A stretch of 64,000 bases of DNA, taken from Nereocystis luetkeana (taxonomy: Eukaryota > Sar > Phaeophyceae > Laminariales > Laminariaceae). The stretch covers positions 1,922,001 to 1,986,000 of the forward strand of contig JARUPZ010000036.1 of assembly GCA_031213475.1 (NCBI GenBank), given 5' to 3'. The translations under genes were made by a program, and so were the position numbers. The first letter of the stretch is position 1; every line of letters starts with the position of its first letter. This document shows positions 1 to 12,300 of the stretch, one piece after another. Under the pieces are notes generated by a model. That model was not told where the DNA came from. It did not search any database and saw only the letters and a program-made list of their open reading frames with translations.

Positions 1-76
1 AGACAGAGCCTCGACACGCATCATTCCTTCACAAATTGTACGCGAAAGAGTTGCAAGGACCAAAACCCGATGGGAA

Positions 77-78
<2 letters not shown>

Positions 79-107
<29 letters not shown>

Positions 108-110
108 GCT
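79..110. repeat. (TA)n microsatellite
   Basis: Uninterrupted TA dinucleotide run in otherwise non-coding DNA. A similar TA run precedes the family C copy at 31.8 kb. Confidence 0.95.
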
Positions 111-261
111 ATCGCGGAGGCCCATGGTAAACAGGCTCAAGATCAGCCCACACTACCCACTTTGCTTGTGGTGCCCTGTAGTATCTCGAGACCCCTCTCT
201 CTTCGTGGATCGTTTTTTTTTTGTATGTTTCTAATATGCTGTTGATAGTAGGCTTTCCATC

Positions 262-350
262 GATGCTACAGTAGTTTGTGAGGGTCTTAGTCCGTTGTGC
301 TAAAGGTAAAAGGTTAACCAATCGCCTACTACCCAATCCTAGCCTCATAA
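262..350 (-). repeat. tRNA-like A-box repeat, copy 1
   Basis: This segment is nearly identical to 548-622. Both read, on the minus strand, a TAGC..AACGGACTAAGA segment matching a Pol III A box, followed by GACCCTCACA. No T-arm follows in this copy, so it is a truncated tRNA-like repeat and not a tRNA gene. Confidence 0.4.
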
Positions 351-483
351 CACCCTCCCCCCCTGGAACGGACCGGATTTTACGGGTCGACGCGCCATCG
401 CACGCGGTTCCAATTTCTGGGGATCCAGAAGCTTTTTTCAGATTCTTGACATGAGGAAACTCACTTTTCTTTCAAAAAGCGAT

Positions 484-625
484 TTCATGGTGGACGTGAG
501 ATTCGAACTCACGACCAACGACCCATGTCCTGCCGTCGACGCCGTCTGTGAGGGTCTTAGTCCGTTGGGCTAAAGGTAAAAGGTTAACCAATCGCCTACT
601 ACCCAATCTAAGCCTCATAACAAGT
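484..625 (-). repeat. tRNA-like repeat with A and B boxes, copy 2
   Basis: The minus strand carries the A-box-like segment shared with the copy at 262-350. Near 484-515 it has a T-arm-like hairpin (GTGAG, TTCGAAT loop, CTCAC) followed by GTCCACCA. The 7 nt ahead of the A box do not pair with GTCCACC, so the acceptor stem is missing. It is best read as a tRNA-derived SINE head or tRNA pseudogene. Confidence 0.4.
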
Positions 626-874
626 TGTAGCCTTCGGAAGTAGACCGGGAAGCCTCTTTCCCCCGTTTTAGGCCCATATATTGCCGTAGGGTCACCACCG
701 TGATACCTAACCAAGGGGGAAATCTCCACCGCACCCGCTCCTTCCGGGGGTCAGGTCGGGTCGGGTCAAGGTGCCCAAGCGCCAGGGGTAACAGCAGCCT
801 GTGCTGACGTTGCAACGAGCTATGGGTAAAATATACACACGCTACGAATTTTGAACGTGGAAGTGTTGGTGAGG

Positions 875-973
875 TTAACCTTTTTGGCACCCGCACTCCC
901 ATATGTTGGGACAAAGCACTCAAATTGTATGTAGTTTGCCCCCAAAACGGGACTGGGGTCCTAAATGGGTTAA
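875..973. mobile_element. Family B MITE (TTAA type), left member of a head-to-head pair
   Basis: Palindromic element with TTAACC..TTT ends and the internal motifs CACTCCCATATG and CCCAAAACGGGACTGGGG. It is bounded by TTAA at 875-878 and 970-973 and shares the middle TTAA with the next copy. Confidence 0.8.
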
Positions 974-1067
974 CCCTTTTAGGACCCCAGTCCCGTTTTG
1001 GGGACACACTACTTATATTTAGAGTGAATTGTCCCCACATATGGGAGTGCGGTTCTAAAAGGGTTAA
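970..1067. mobile_element. Family B MITE (TTAA type), right member of a head-to-head pair
   Basis: Inverted neighbour of the preceding copy, bounded by TTAA at 970-973 and 1064-1067. The two together form a palindrome of about 190 bp. Confidence 0.8.
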
Positions 1068-1097
1068 GCTTTATTTTTACCAATCCGCCGGAGAATT

Positions 1098-1178
1098 ACA
1101 AAAAAAAAAAAAAAAAAACAAGAACAACGTGAAACAAAGAGAAAAAAAAAACGAGGAAAAGGGGGGGGGGGGGGGGGA
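1098..1178. repeat. Poly-A and poly-G tracts
   Basis: A purine-only stretch with runs of A (about 18) and G (about 17). No gene is visible. Confidence 0.9.
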
Positions 1179-1271
1179 AATGGGGAAATGCCCCAGTTAG
1201 TAACACGCAAAATAATACGGAAGAGAGTACAGCACTCAATAAAAAGGGCAATACGCAGAGACATTGATATC

Positions 1272-1373
1272 ACGGGGGACCATAGTAAACAGGACCTATG
1301 GTGCAAACAAAAAACTATATATTTACCCATGTTTACTGACAATATTTGGTCCTATTTACTATGATCACCCCGC
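1272..1373. mobile_element. Family A MITE (TA type)
   Basis: Palindrome with ACGGGGGACCATAGTAAA at one end and a diverged inverse at the other. The internal TTTGGTCCTATTTACTAT is diagnostic of the family. Confidence 0.75.
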
Positions 1374-1461
1374 CACCGAGAAGAAGAGCTAAGTATGTTG
1401 TGGCTATGAAACGAGTTATCAAGTATACCCTCCTGCGTCATTTGTGTTCATCCCCCTCAAA

Positions 1462-1692
1462 TATGTCTGGAGACATGTCAAACAAGGCAAAACAGGCGCT
1501 GTCAAGGGAGTAGGGCCGAGTGTTCCACACTAAAACCTAGTAGTTTGGTGTCAGTCGAGGCATGTCGAGGCGGTCAAAGGAGTAAGGCCGAGCGTTCCTC
1601 TTTAAAAACTAGTAGTTTGGTGTCAGCCAAGGCATGTCAAGGCAAGTCGCTGTCTGTCAATGGGTGAACATTCTGTCTCCTGACGTCTTTGA
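1462..1692. mobile_element. GGAGACA/TGTCTCC TIR element, copy 1
   Basis: It starts at GTCTGGAGACATGTCAA and ends at TGTCTCCTGACGTC, so the ends are inverted repeats. Inside, a unit of about 85 bp (AGTAGGGCCGAG..TAGTAGTTTGGTGTCAG) is present twice. A second, single-unit copy is at 16,886-17,045. Confidence 0.55.
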
Positions 1693-1822
1693 CCCCCCTA
1701 TATAGGGCGTCAATCCATGACATACGTAATAGGTGTATTTTGTCGAAGCGTATCATGTGTTTTTTGCCCCATCCATGTCGTACGTGTGCAGCGTTTTGGT
1801 CGTTTCTTGGTGTACCTTTAAC

Positions 1823-1936
1823 ATTACGGGGGACCATATTTAATAGGACCAAATATTGTCAGAAAAAATGGTCAAATATATACTGGTAGGTTTCTATGTA
1901 TACCATAGGTCCTATTAACTATGGTCCCCCGTAACA
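1823..1936. mobile_element. Family A MITE (TA type)
   Basis: Long palindrome from ATTACGGGGGACCATA to TATGGTCCCCCGTAA with the GGACCAAATATTGT core. Confidence 0.85.
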
Positions 1937-2139
1937 GTACAGTCACATACTTAGATACGTAACTATTCCTCATTTTATATTCCATGATCGAACTTGTTTG
2001 TGATTTGACACTCAGATTCCACATTGAGTGACGGATTGTAAAAAAAAAAAACCGAATCCGTTTGTTTGTGAATATAATACTCGTTTGGATATCTGATCCC
2101 AATATTGAACGTACCTTACATTACCGGCCAAAGCTCTTC

Positions 2140-2560
2140 ACCGGTCATGACCCGGCCCGCGGGTCGGGTTCAGGAAGTCTTCAAAATACCACGGGTCAAT
2201 CGGGTCTAGTCGGGTCTCGTCGGGTCAGGAGGTTTTCAAAATCTCACGGGTCGGGCAGGGTCACCCTGGTCGGGTCGGATCGGGTCGGGTCGGGTCGGGT
2301 CGGGTCGGGTCGGGTCGGGTCGGGTCGGGTCGGGTCGGGTCGGGTCGGGTCGGGTCGGGTCGGGTCGGGTCGGGTCGGGTCGGGTCGGGTCGGGTCGGGT
2401 CGGGTCGGGTCGGGTCGGGTCGGGTCGGGTCGGGTCGGGTCGGGTCGGGTCGGGTCGGGTCGGGTCGGGTCGGGTCGGGTCGGGTCGGGTCGGGTCGGGT
2501 CACGGTGACCCGACCCGACCCGCGAGATTTAACCTGACCCGTGGAGAGTCCTGCTGATTT
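2140..2560. repeat. CGGGT pentanucleotide array within a dispersed repeat
   Basis: About 48 uninterrupted CGGGT units fill 2,262-2,502. The flanks (ACGGGTCAATCGGGTC, then CAGGAGGTTTTCAAAAT on the left; GACCCGACCCGCGAG..TTAACCTGACCC on the right) recur at 5,310-5,480 and 46,190-46,325 with only a few CGGGT units. This is therefore an expanded copy of a dispersed repeat. Long reading frames here are artefacts of the 5-bp period. Confidence 0.9.
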
Positions 2561-3022
2561 GCGGCCGACCGCGGTATTTATACTGCTGTATATTAGTCTC
2601 CGAGAACGTAGTAAATTAGGACATGACAGCAGACGGCTTTTTTTGTTCGAGCAAAAAACTTCCTAGCACAACCAAAATAGTGACTACAAATATGTAGCTA
2701 CGAACGTATTTCCTGCTGCGCAAGTTCCAGGCGACATGTATTATCTATACCATACGTACTGCTATGGTACCGTTTGTGCCACAATTACATTTTGGAACGC
2801 ACAAAAAGGAAAGGGCCTCGAAGGTTTTTTCACGTCTGGCTTAAGCGACCGACCGACCCGCCGACCGACCGTTACCCACCAACGTACACAACATGTTGAC
2901 GGCACTTACAAATGCATCCGGCAGTGCACGAGTTCTTACATGTGTAGTAATAGCGACAGCTTGTACTGTACTGTACCAGACGCACGCAATTGCTTCAATA
3001 CCGATAACTCCTTCTGTTGTTG

Positions 3023-3329
3023 TCAGTCAACGTATGTATGGATTCCCTCCCCACCCTCCTGAAACATACAGCTTTCGTCCCCGCCGTGCTCAAAAGGGGT
3101 CGGTTCCGACAAGTCAAAGTGTTGCACGGTTTCCACAGGAGGAGATGGGAGGCGTACTGTCATCACGGGGCTCCCTCCATCATCTTCTGCTGCACTACCG
3201 GTGTCTCGTCCTTCTCCTTCCGCTGCTGCCTGGGTTTCTCCTCCTGAGATTGCCCCTACAGACGCCCTTGTTGCTGCTGTTGCTGCTGGTAATTCTGATT
3301 CGGACAGTCTCGCAACGCCATTTTCTCGG
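3023..3329 (-). CDS. CFAP57-like gene, putative last exon
   Basis: The acceptor has a good pyrimidine run (CTTTCTGTTTAAGCAG) just above 3,329. The exon enters with one base, matching the phase-2 end of the exon at 4,383-4,675. It encodes a polar, acidic stretch (SESELPAATAATRASVG .. AEDDGG .. FDLSEPTPFEHGGDESCMFQ) and stops with TGA at 3,023. No domain is recognised. The plus strand is also open here, so strand assignment rests on the splice signals and phase. Confidence 0.5.
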
Positions 3330-6300
3330 CTGCTTAAACAGAAAGGCATTTGGAACATTGAATAACAGCGGGTGGCGGGTGGCAAAATATTTAACAGATG
3401 TTTTTGCGTGTGATGACATACATGCTACCAATCGCTGCTCGGCTCGCTCGATCAAATCGAAAATATCAAAACAAACTCTCCATCAAGCCCTCGCTGTGTG
3501 CAGGACTGTTCGGCACAACACCTGTGGTGCAGGACGTGCGTGGTCAGTTTCAACGTTGCATGTCGGCCCAGACCAACCTGACATCAGGCCTCACCCCAAC
3601 CCTATCCCTAACCATAACCCTAACCCCAACCCATTGGGGGGCTCGAGGTCTGCAGGGGCAGTCACGCGGTTCCGCCTTGTGTTTGGGTGTCGTTTATCCA
3701 AAAAAACTCTCTGAGCTGGGCAGGAAGGCTACAGCCTTGACCAATATTAAGACCTCGCACCCTGCCCAGAGTTGTTGTGCCAACCAGTCCTGCACATAGG
3801 GCGAGTCCAGTCTATAACAAAGTACATAGCACCATTCTAGACGGAAAAGGGTCGTCTGGACATTGATATGGAGCCCAAACGGTCCTTACATTCATACCCA
3901 AAGTGGTATACCCAGATTCGACACAATGGTTGTCAGTGTACACAAAACTCCTCACCAACTCTTTTTTCCGAGAATATTCTCTGTTAATTCCGATAATATT
4001 CCCGGGCGGTCGGTGTTGGGGCTCAATAGGAATAGGACTATAAGGCGTGCCTAGCCCTACACTCGGGCGGGCGGGCGGCCCCTTGAGCGTGACGGAGGGC
4101 GGGGAGGGAGGTATAGGGTAGGGTTTGCAACCCCACCCAAAAACACTACACATCGTTTCCTCCGTGGTTGTCTTCTTTCGGAGTGCTTTTGAGTGATCAG
4201 TGTTGAAGCTCATGCTACACAGTGTCGGAGGACAAGAAAGCGAATGATAATATGAAGTACAATAACCCTTGGTTTTCTTCCTTCGGGGGGTGTTTTTTGA
4301 GTGATCAACGTTGAAAGGATGGCATACTAACGCACTGGCAACATTATGGTACGTGCGGAGAACACACAAATGCTATACATACCTGTCACGGTCACCTCCC
4401 CCCCCGAGGTCCGTGGCCGCCGCCATCTCCGCTTCCTCCGCCACCCCCCAGGAGCACCCGCCGAGTAAATCATCACTAGGAAACCCTCCAGCACCGTAGT
4501 CAGTTCGACTACTGGTATTCATGGTGTTACTCGCATTAGTGGTGTTACGCGTTCGGAGTTTATGCAGTTCCGCGCTGAGAACGCCGACAGCGTTTACAGC
4601 TTCGGACTCGACCGCCTTGACCGCACGCTTTCCCTCTGCCGCAATTCGATGGTTTTCATAAGCTAGGAAGCTCGCCTGATGAGGTAGCAGCAAAAAAACG
4701 GAGGTGGTTCGTTGTTTTGTGGAAGACCGCAGTCAGTCTCGTTTCTGTGACCAAACGCTTGGAATCGGACCGATCATTGGTTTTTGTACAGCAGCGGTGC
4801 AGTTCCAGTAACGGTCGTGTATTACATGGACCCAGATGTGAACCTTGTAAGTATTACGGGGGGCCATATTAAATAGGACCTACGGTACACACGAAAACCT
4901 ACCAGGTATACATTTAGCTTTTTTATTAACAACATTTGGTCCTATTTACTATGGTCCCCAGCAATAGAGTTTTGATTCGCCACTACTGCAGGGTTTATGA
5001 CGTGTTTACGTTAACCCTTTTAGGATTGCAGTCCCGTTTGGGGGGCAAACTACTTATAATTCGACTGGTTTGTCTTCTAAACGGGACTGCAGTCCTAAAA
5101 GCGATACTATCGACTACAAGTAGATGTAACAACTGCCAGCGATCTACGGAGAGCGCCACGGATGGTTGGAGCGTTCCATACGAGAGGGTTTGGCGAACGA
5201 CTTTAGAAGCCACGCCGGCACCCAAGCATTTCCCGGTCCCCGGGCTTCCGGGGGCCTAACTCTCTAGTTGTTCTATCTGAACAGAAAAACACACTCGCTA
5301 TTTCAACCGACCCGCGACAGACCCACGTCTCACGGGTCAATCGGAATCTATCGGGTCGGGTCAGGTCGGGTCGGGTCGGGTCAGGTGGTTTTCAAATCCC
5401 ACGGGTCGGGTCGGGCTGACCCGATCCGACCCGACCCGACCTGACCCGTGAGGGTTGACCTGATCCGCGAACAACAACCCTGATTTATTCATACCTTGCA
5501 CCTTATTGGGCGATTTTTTGCTGCGTTTAGAACTTCGGTCGGCTGGTTCGTGCTCACCGAAAAGGCGATCGTGGCACGAAAAAACGTTCTTCCCATCAGC
5601 TTGTGTGTTTTATCTCGCTATTTCTCTCCCGCAGGTTCTTAACAGAGGCCTGCACCTCGAGCCTTAGAGGTGTCGCAGCGGTCGGAATTTGGTCGAAATT
5701 TTTAGGGTGCACGTAGTAGTGATGAGACAAAAAAACAATCCCCGACTGAACGTTTGCACTTCACTTGCGGACAGCTACAACAGCTCTTCACAGGAAAGTA
5801 CAGCGCGCGGTTTAAGGGATGCCTCCTGATGGGGTGTGCGAGGGCGTCGGGTGCACCAGACGGCAGTCGTCGGCAGAAAGAAACGACTCGCGAGGAATTC
5901 GAGAAGTCCCTACAACTGTCGTCAACTAGTGTGCGTTGCTGCTGGAAGGTAGACGGTGGTAGCAGTCGTGTCGATGTTGTCTCGTCGACACTGCAAAATA
6001 TGTTGTTGCAGAAAACGCCTCACCATATACGTGTACCGAAGGTCACGGCGGGGGCTTCAGGCACTTTTTTGGGTATCTTAATTTTTTAGACGTCGTCAAA
6101 ATTAGAACCTCGCATTCCCTCGCGATAACAGTCGTTTCCCGGAGGTGCCAACAATCCGACTCACTCGGTTTCCGTACTTAATTGTTTTAAAATAAGTGAT
6201 TGGTGAATGAGGGATGCATATTTGTTTTTTGGGGGTCTGACCCCCGTCGACCGGGGAGGGCTGATTAGGCTCGCCTAATCTCGCCTGCGACTTCAGTAGG

Positions 6301-9300
6301 CAAACGTGGGCTGGCCATCAGCTAGCTTCGTCACCCGACTTGCCGACAAATAGTCAGGTATTAGTCGGCCAGCGGTACCTACCTGCCGATTCGATTAGTC
6401 TCCCCCCCCCCCCCCCCCGCCGAAATCCTGCGGCTTAACAGCTCTACTTGCAGTTTAAAACACTCTCGGCGTAAATATGGGGACCGCTTGGTCTTCTTAA
6501 AAACGTATAAACGTTCCTTATATTTACGATTAGAGTGGTAATAGGGTTTTCGTGGGGATCGGCGGTGCGGGGCGGGAGGGGGGGGGGGGGGGGTTGTGCT
6601 CATGTTTCGGATGGCCGTAGTTATATAACCACAGAGACCTTTGCACCCCTACAATGCCGGGACGGAGCACGTCAGGTTTTCACCGACTAACTAAAGCAGA
6701 CATTGCCTGCATCAAGCGCGAAGCGCCGCCGTGAGGCGTTCGGTGAGTCGCATGAAGAGTGAGCTGCATCCTGTGGAACCGTCGCTGATGCAGACTTTCT
6801 TGCGTGACCAGGGGGCGCGGGGGGGATAAGCATTGAGCGTTGCTGATGTGATGATCGAGGGGGGGTGTACTCGATAGGAGAGATGTACTCGATCTCATGC
6901 ATGGCCGTAGTCGTATGGCCATAGACCCTCGCATCCCTACAATGCCAGGACGGAGCATGTCGGGTTTTCACCGACCAGGCAGACATTGCTTGCACCAAGC
7001 GCGGAGCGCCGTGAGGTGTCTGGCGAGTTGCATGATCGAAGGGGGGGGGGGTGTACTCATTTGTTGCTTGCCTTAGTCATTTGACCATTGACCACGCATC
7101 CCTTTCGAGACGGAGCACCGTTCCTTCTCCTAATAGAGACACCTCCCTCCATATGCCTGGGTGGTGCTCGAGAGAATACGTAAATTTCTCGACGATGTGT
7201 GAACGTTGTTATGGTACGGGGAGGGCGAAAACCCATGCCTATGAACCTCTCTTGGCATTTTACTACTTTTTGGCGATGTCTTTCGCGAGGTGTATGATCG
7301 CGTGCACTACCATGCACCAATAATATTGTGTATCTCAGGGTTAAAACCGGTGATGTCGTATCATCGTGGGGTATTCGTGTATCGTCTTCTGCATTCGTAG
7401 CGCACCAATGTACCTTAACCGAAGCGTCTAGTCTGAATGACATTATATCATGTGTAAGATGTTATGTGAGGGCGGTTCCTCGTGCAGACAGAGTGAGATG
7501 GGGAATGCAATATACTATTATTAGACTAGAAGCGGGGTAGGTGTACAGTAAGTAGCACAACATAGGATGGGGGTACTATAGCAACGTGAGGAGGCGGGAT
7601 GTATGCGGGGAGTAAATGTACACAAGGAATACAAAATACGGGAAGCAAGACACCTCCCCCCCCCCCCCGCCCCTCCTGACCTTAACGCCACATAGAAAAA
7701 AGCGCACCTCTGCTTCCGCTGTCGCGGCCCTCGACTCCAGCTCCCTCCCTCTCAGCCCCGACGTACCCCTCAGCAACGCCGAGTAGTCCCGGGCGCCCTC
7801 CCCGGGTAACAAGACACGCACCCCGGACGCCACTCCTGTCGTCGTCGGCCTGCCACCTCGCCCACCTCGTCCCCCCCGCGCCGCCGGAACCGGGGTTCGT
7901 CTGTTTTTCTTGCGGAGATTCGCCGTCGCCGACACGCGAGAGTTTTCTAACCTTCCCCCTCCTCCTCCTCCTCCTCCTCCTCCTCCTCCTCCTCCTCCTC
8001 CTCCTCCTCCTCCTCCTCCTCCCCCTCCTCTTCCGCTTACTCCTCCGCTGCTGGCATGATCGCGTGGGTCGAGCCCGCGTCGAAGGGCTGTCGCCGCCCT
8101 TCCAGGGACCACGCCGTGGCTAGCAGCAGCGGGAGAAGAAGCGTGAAGGAGACCGAGATTATCGTCACGAGGATCGTTCCGAAGATCGTTCCGAAGGTTG
8201 TTCCGAGGATCGCTGCTCCGAAGATCGCCCCATGTTAGTGAGTGTGCGCCGATGGTTTGAGATTGAGTCGTCTTTCGCAGCTGTCCACCCCCTGCTACTG
8301 CTACTGCTGCTGCTGCTGCTGCTGCCGCCTCGGGTGCTAGATGCTGCAGCTGCTCCGCGTTTCCTTCTTCTTCGCCGCCCAACGAGGAGGCTATCAAGAA
8401 ACGATTGGTCCCATCCAGGCTGCCGCCATTACCGAGGCGGCACGACGGGATCAAAGAAGTCGGGTGTCCACCGCCGCCAAGACTACCACCAGCGGGGCCG
8501 CCGGGGCCGGTGGGGGAGGGGGCGGAGAAGCTCGCGAGGCTCGCCAGGGGACGTCTGACAAGCTTCCCCCCCCCTCCAACACCGCCACCACCACCGCTCC
8601 CTAGGAGAGACATGCCGTCGCCCCCGTGGTGATGGTGGTGAAGAGCGGAGAGGAACTCCGGGGCAGAGCTGGAGTTGCGGGCGGCGGCTCGGGCTCGCTT
8701 CCTCCTTGCGTTCTTGTCGAACTTTTTGGTTATTTTATTAGAAAGTATGATGAGCGGGGGTCATGGAGATGAGAGGAGGAGGAGGGAGTTGATGGAAAGG
8801 AGAGGGAAGGGAGAGGGGGGAAGGGGGAGGGGACGTGGGGGGTGGGGGGTGGGTAGAGGAGGGTGAGGGGGGATGATGGAGAACGTCCGGCGGAATTGGT
8901 GCCGGCTGCGTGTGACGTGCGCGGGCGACGTGCTACGTCATCTATAAGTTGCTTACTCCAGGTGTGTTGGCCCTATCTTTGGTACTGAATACTTTAGACA
9001 GCTACTCGTACGTTTCACAGTTCGTTCACTCCGCCACACATCTGTTATTGGAGTGGTAAACCAACTCACGCCCCTCGCGATTGATAGTGCCTGGTGTGTG
9101 AGTTGAACTAAACACCTTGATATCGGCTTCGAGTCGAACGATCACAGCCTCCAAGACAGCGTTCTTCTTTCGGACGTGGTTGAGATCCCGGGTCAGCTCT
9201 AGGTTTTCCCCGATGCGCACAAGATTCTGCTGCTCGCTGCTCTCGTGCTCCCGGCGCAACGCCTCGCGCATCTTGTAGATGCTTTCCTTCATGTGTCGGG

Positions 9301-12300
9301 GGTGAGAGCGGGGGGGGGGTCGGCGGGGACGGGGGGGGGGGGGGTGAGCGGGGGTGGAAGCCCAAGGGTAAAACCTGTTGGGCGCTGTTGACAAGACAAG
9401 GAGGGGAGAAGCAGAGAGAGAGGGGTCGAGAAGAGGTACTCATGTCATGCATGGCCGTAGTCGTATGACCGTGGACCTTCGCATCCCTGCAACGCCGGGA
9501 CGGAGCACGTTGGGTTTTCACCCGTGAGGCAGACATTTTCTTGCACCAAGCGGGAAGCGCCGTAAGATGTTGGGCGAGTCGCATGAAGGGGGAGCGGCAT
9601 CCTACTAAGGACCTCGTGTGAGGCGGACTTCCCGGAGCAAGTTTTCACGCGCCTTCCTCTCACGAGAAATTCCCTCTCGAAGGACTACAGTGCGTCACCC
9701 CCTTCTCTCCTTTCCAAACCCTGGAACCACTGAGCCTTTGCAGATTTCCTGGAGGCGAAAACTCACGAGAGGCCTTGACGCGTCCCAAAAGGGTAACAAA
9801 GAGCGAAAGAGATATTTGCATGCTGCTGCACACGGCCCGATGGCGGACGAAATGATACTGTTACCAGGGGTATATTTGCTTTTCACCTGCATCTTGGTAC
9901 GCTGGCGCGCTTGCTCCGCTGCGACCTCGTCTGGGTCAAGTTCGTCGAGCACGTCTCTCTCCAAGATCGGCAGAACTATTTCTTCCACCTGTTAAATTGG
10001 TGTATGAGTTGTATTAGTTATTAGTTGTCTTAGTTGTTTGGGCTGAATGAGTTGTATGGGTTGTACGGGGTATTTATTTGTATGAGTTGTATGAGTTTTT
10101 TGCATGAGTTGCATGAGTTCTCTCAGTTGTATGCATGAGTTGTATGAGTTTTATGAGTTGTAAGCGATCTCGTCGGGGTCAAGTTCGTCGAGCATATCTC
10201 TCTCCGAGACCGGCGGAACTATCGCTCCCACCTGGTAAATTGGTGCAAGAGTTGCATTGGTTGTGTCAGTTGCATGAGTTGAATGGGTTGCATGAGTTGG
10301 GTTGCATAGGTTGTATCAGTGGTATTAGTTGTGTCAGTTGTATCAGTTGTGCGTATGAGTGTAGCAGCCTTCGACGAGGTATCATCGAGTAAACCAACGA
10401 AGACAATCGCTGTAGCGAAGCAACCTGGGGGGCAGGTGTACTCATGTCATCCATGGCCGTAATCATATGACCGTAGACCCTCGCATCTCTACAACGCCGG
10501 CGCGGAGCACGTCGAGTTTTCACTGACTAGGCAGACTTTGCTACATGGGGGGGGGGGGTTACTCGGCATATTGCATGGCCGTAGTTGTATGCTAGGGGGG
10601 GGGGGCGGGGATAGTTTTGGAAAACGTTTTTTTCGTGTTTTTCCTTGCCTGCTTCTTGGCAACGAGCCAGTGATCCCTCTCGTTGGCCGAGTCGAGTACG
10701 GCCATCACGCGCGTTGCCGCCGTCTTCAGTAGGGACTCTCGGTGCTGCCGAATATCATTCAGACGATCAGATAACAACAAGAACAATATGGGCGCGTAAG
10801 GCCGCAGCAGCATTCAGGTCGCTCGTTTTAGCCCTTGTACTCGTATCGCGGATGGGTACAGCTCTGTGCAGACTATTTTCTTTCGTCAATGATAATTCCT
10901 GTTCATAATCATACTATTTTCTTTCGTCAATGATAATTCCTGTTCATAATTCAGCGCTATACCTGGTACCTGGTATGCACTGCCGCTTACTACCTGACAC
11001 CGCTATTTATCATGCACGTACATAGTGAATTACCGGTATACTTTACTGCAGTCTATTTATCATGCACGTACATAGTGTGAATTATACTTTACCGCAGTAT
11101 TCATCGAGCTGAGACCTGACAGGCCAACCTAGGTCGTTGTTGCTTCCGATACCTCCGCACTACCGCGCTCACTCCTGTGCAGGAAAAATGTGGCATATAT
11201 AATTCATACGTACGAGTCTACGTACGTACCGGTATCCAACAGTAGTAGTGATGTGATACCCGAAACGGCTGTATAGCTATTCATCTACCTGGTACTATTA
11301 ATAATATAGCTGTACATGCAATGCATTGCTGCCGTATAATAATGCAGATCTTCTGCATTTTGCATCACTACTGCTGATGTGTAAAATGCAATGCTTCTCT
11401 GTATGATGCACTCACTGCTGTTTCTGTATAATGCACTGCTTCTCCGCATACGTATAATGCACCGCTTTTTTGTTGAATGGACTCCTGTGTTCTCTGTACT
11501 ATGTCTGCTGTCTAAAATGCACTGCTTGCTGTCTGTATGATGCCGCCCTTCCAGGGTACCTGTCTGTGGTCACACCACAACAAACAGCAGCCAACCGTAG
11601 TACCAGCACCACAGCAGCAGTCTGCTGCCTGATGAATCAAAAAATGTTTTGAGCGTGACCAACGTTCAAGCGCATCATGCTGCACATCATTGTCGGATGA
11701 CAAGCACAATAATACAGTATGACGGGGGACCATAGTTAATAGGACCTATTGTATACATAAAAACCTAGATATTTAACCATTTTTACGAACAATATTTGGT
11801 CCTACTAACTATGGTCCCCCGTAAATAATAGTTTCTACGAGTATCCAAAGGGTATCAGTAAAAAAGGAGAGAGGCGGAACCCTCACGCTGCGTGACGCGC
11901 AAAAAAAAAGAAATCCATGTCCAATCCGAGAATCGAACTCGGGTTTCCACAGCCACAATGTGGTGTACTGACCACTATACTAATTAGACACGACCGACGG
12001 AAAGTCATGGACGGCCGGCAGTATTTTTCCTTTCTATAATACAATATACATATCACATGCCAGTATAGGATACGCCACAATTGTACGACGACTCCTTCTT
12101 GTCGAGAATGGTGGGTGTGCATACTGCTGTACGGGGATGATGGCAGCAGTAGTAGCAAGACGTACCAGGTATTGGGCAGGGTACTGACGATTCCAAGCGC
12201 TCCACTGCCATGTGTGTACCGCAGTGTTCGAACGATACAAATACAATGAGCGAATATGATACGAGTACAGCGTCCAAAACAAAAATGGCGAATCATCTTT

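Noticed and set aside
484-570. Functional tRNA gene
   Set aside because: T-arm and A box are present, but the 5' acceptor half does not pair with GTCCACC and the anticodon arm is not convincing.
2062-2508. Long reading frames of GRVGS and TRPDP repeats on both strands
   Set aside because: They are produced by the CGGGT pentanucleotide array, which is open in every frame. No start, splice or protein family context.
7051-7323. Plus-strand 90-codon frame at the LINE end
   Set aside because: Antisense of the LINE terminus, whose minus-strand frame recurs at three other loci.
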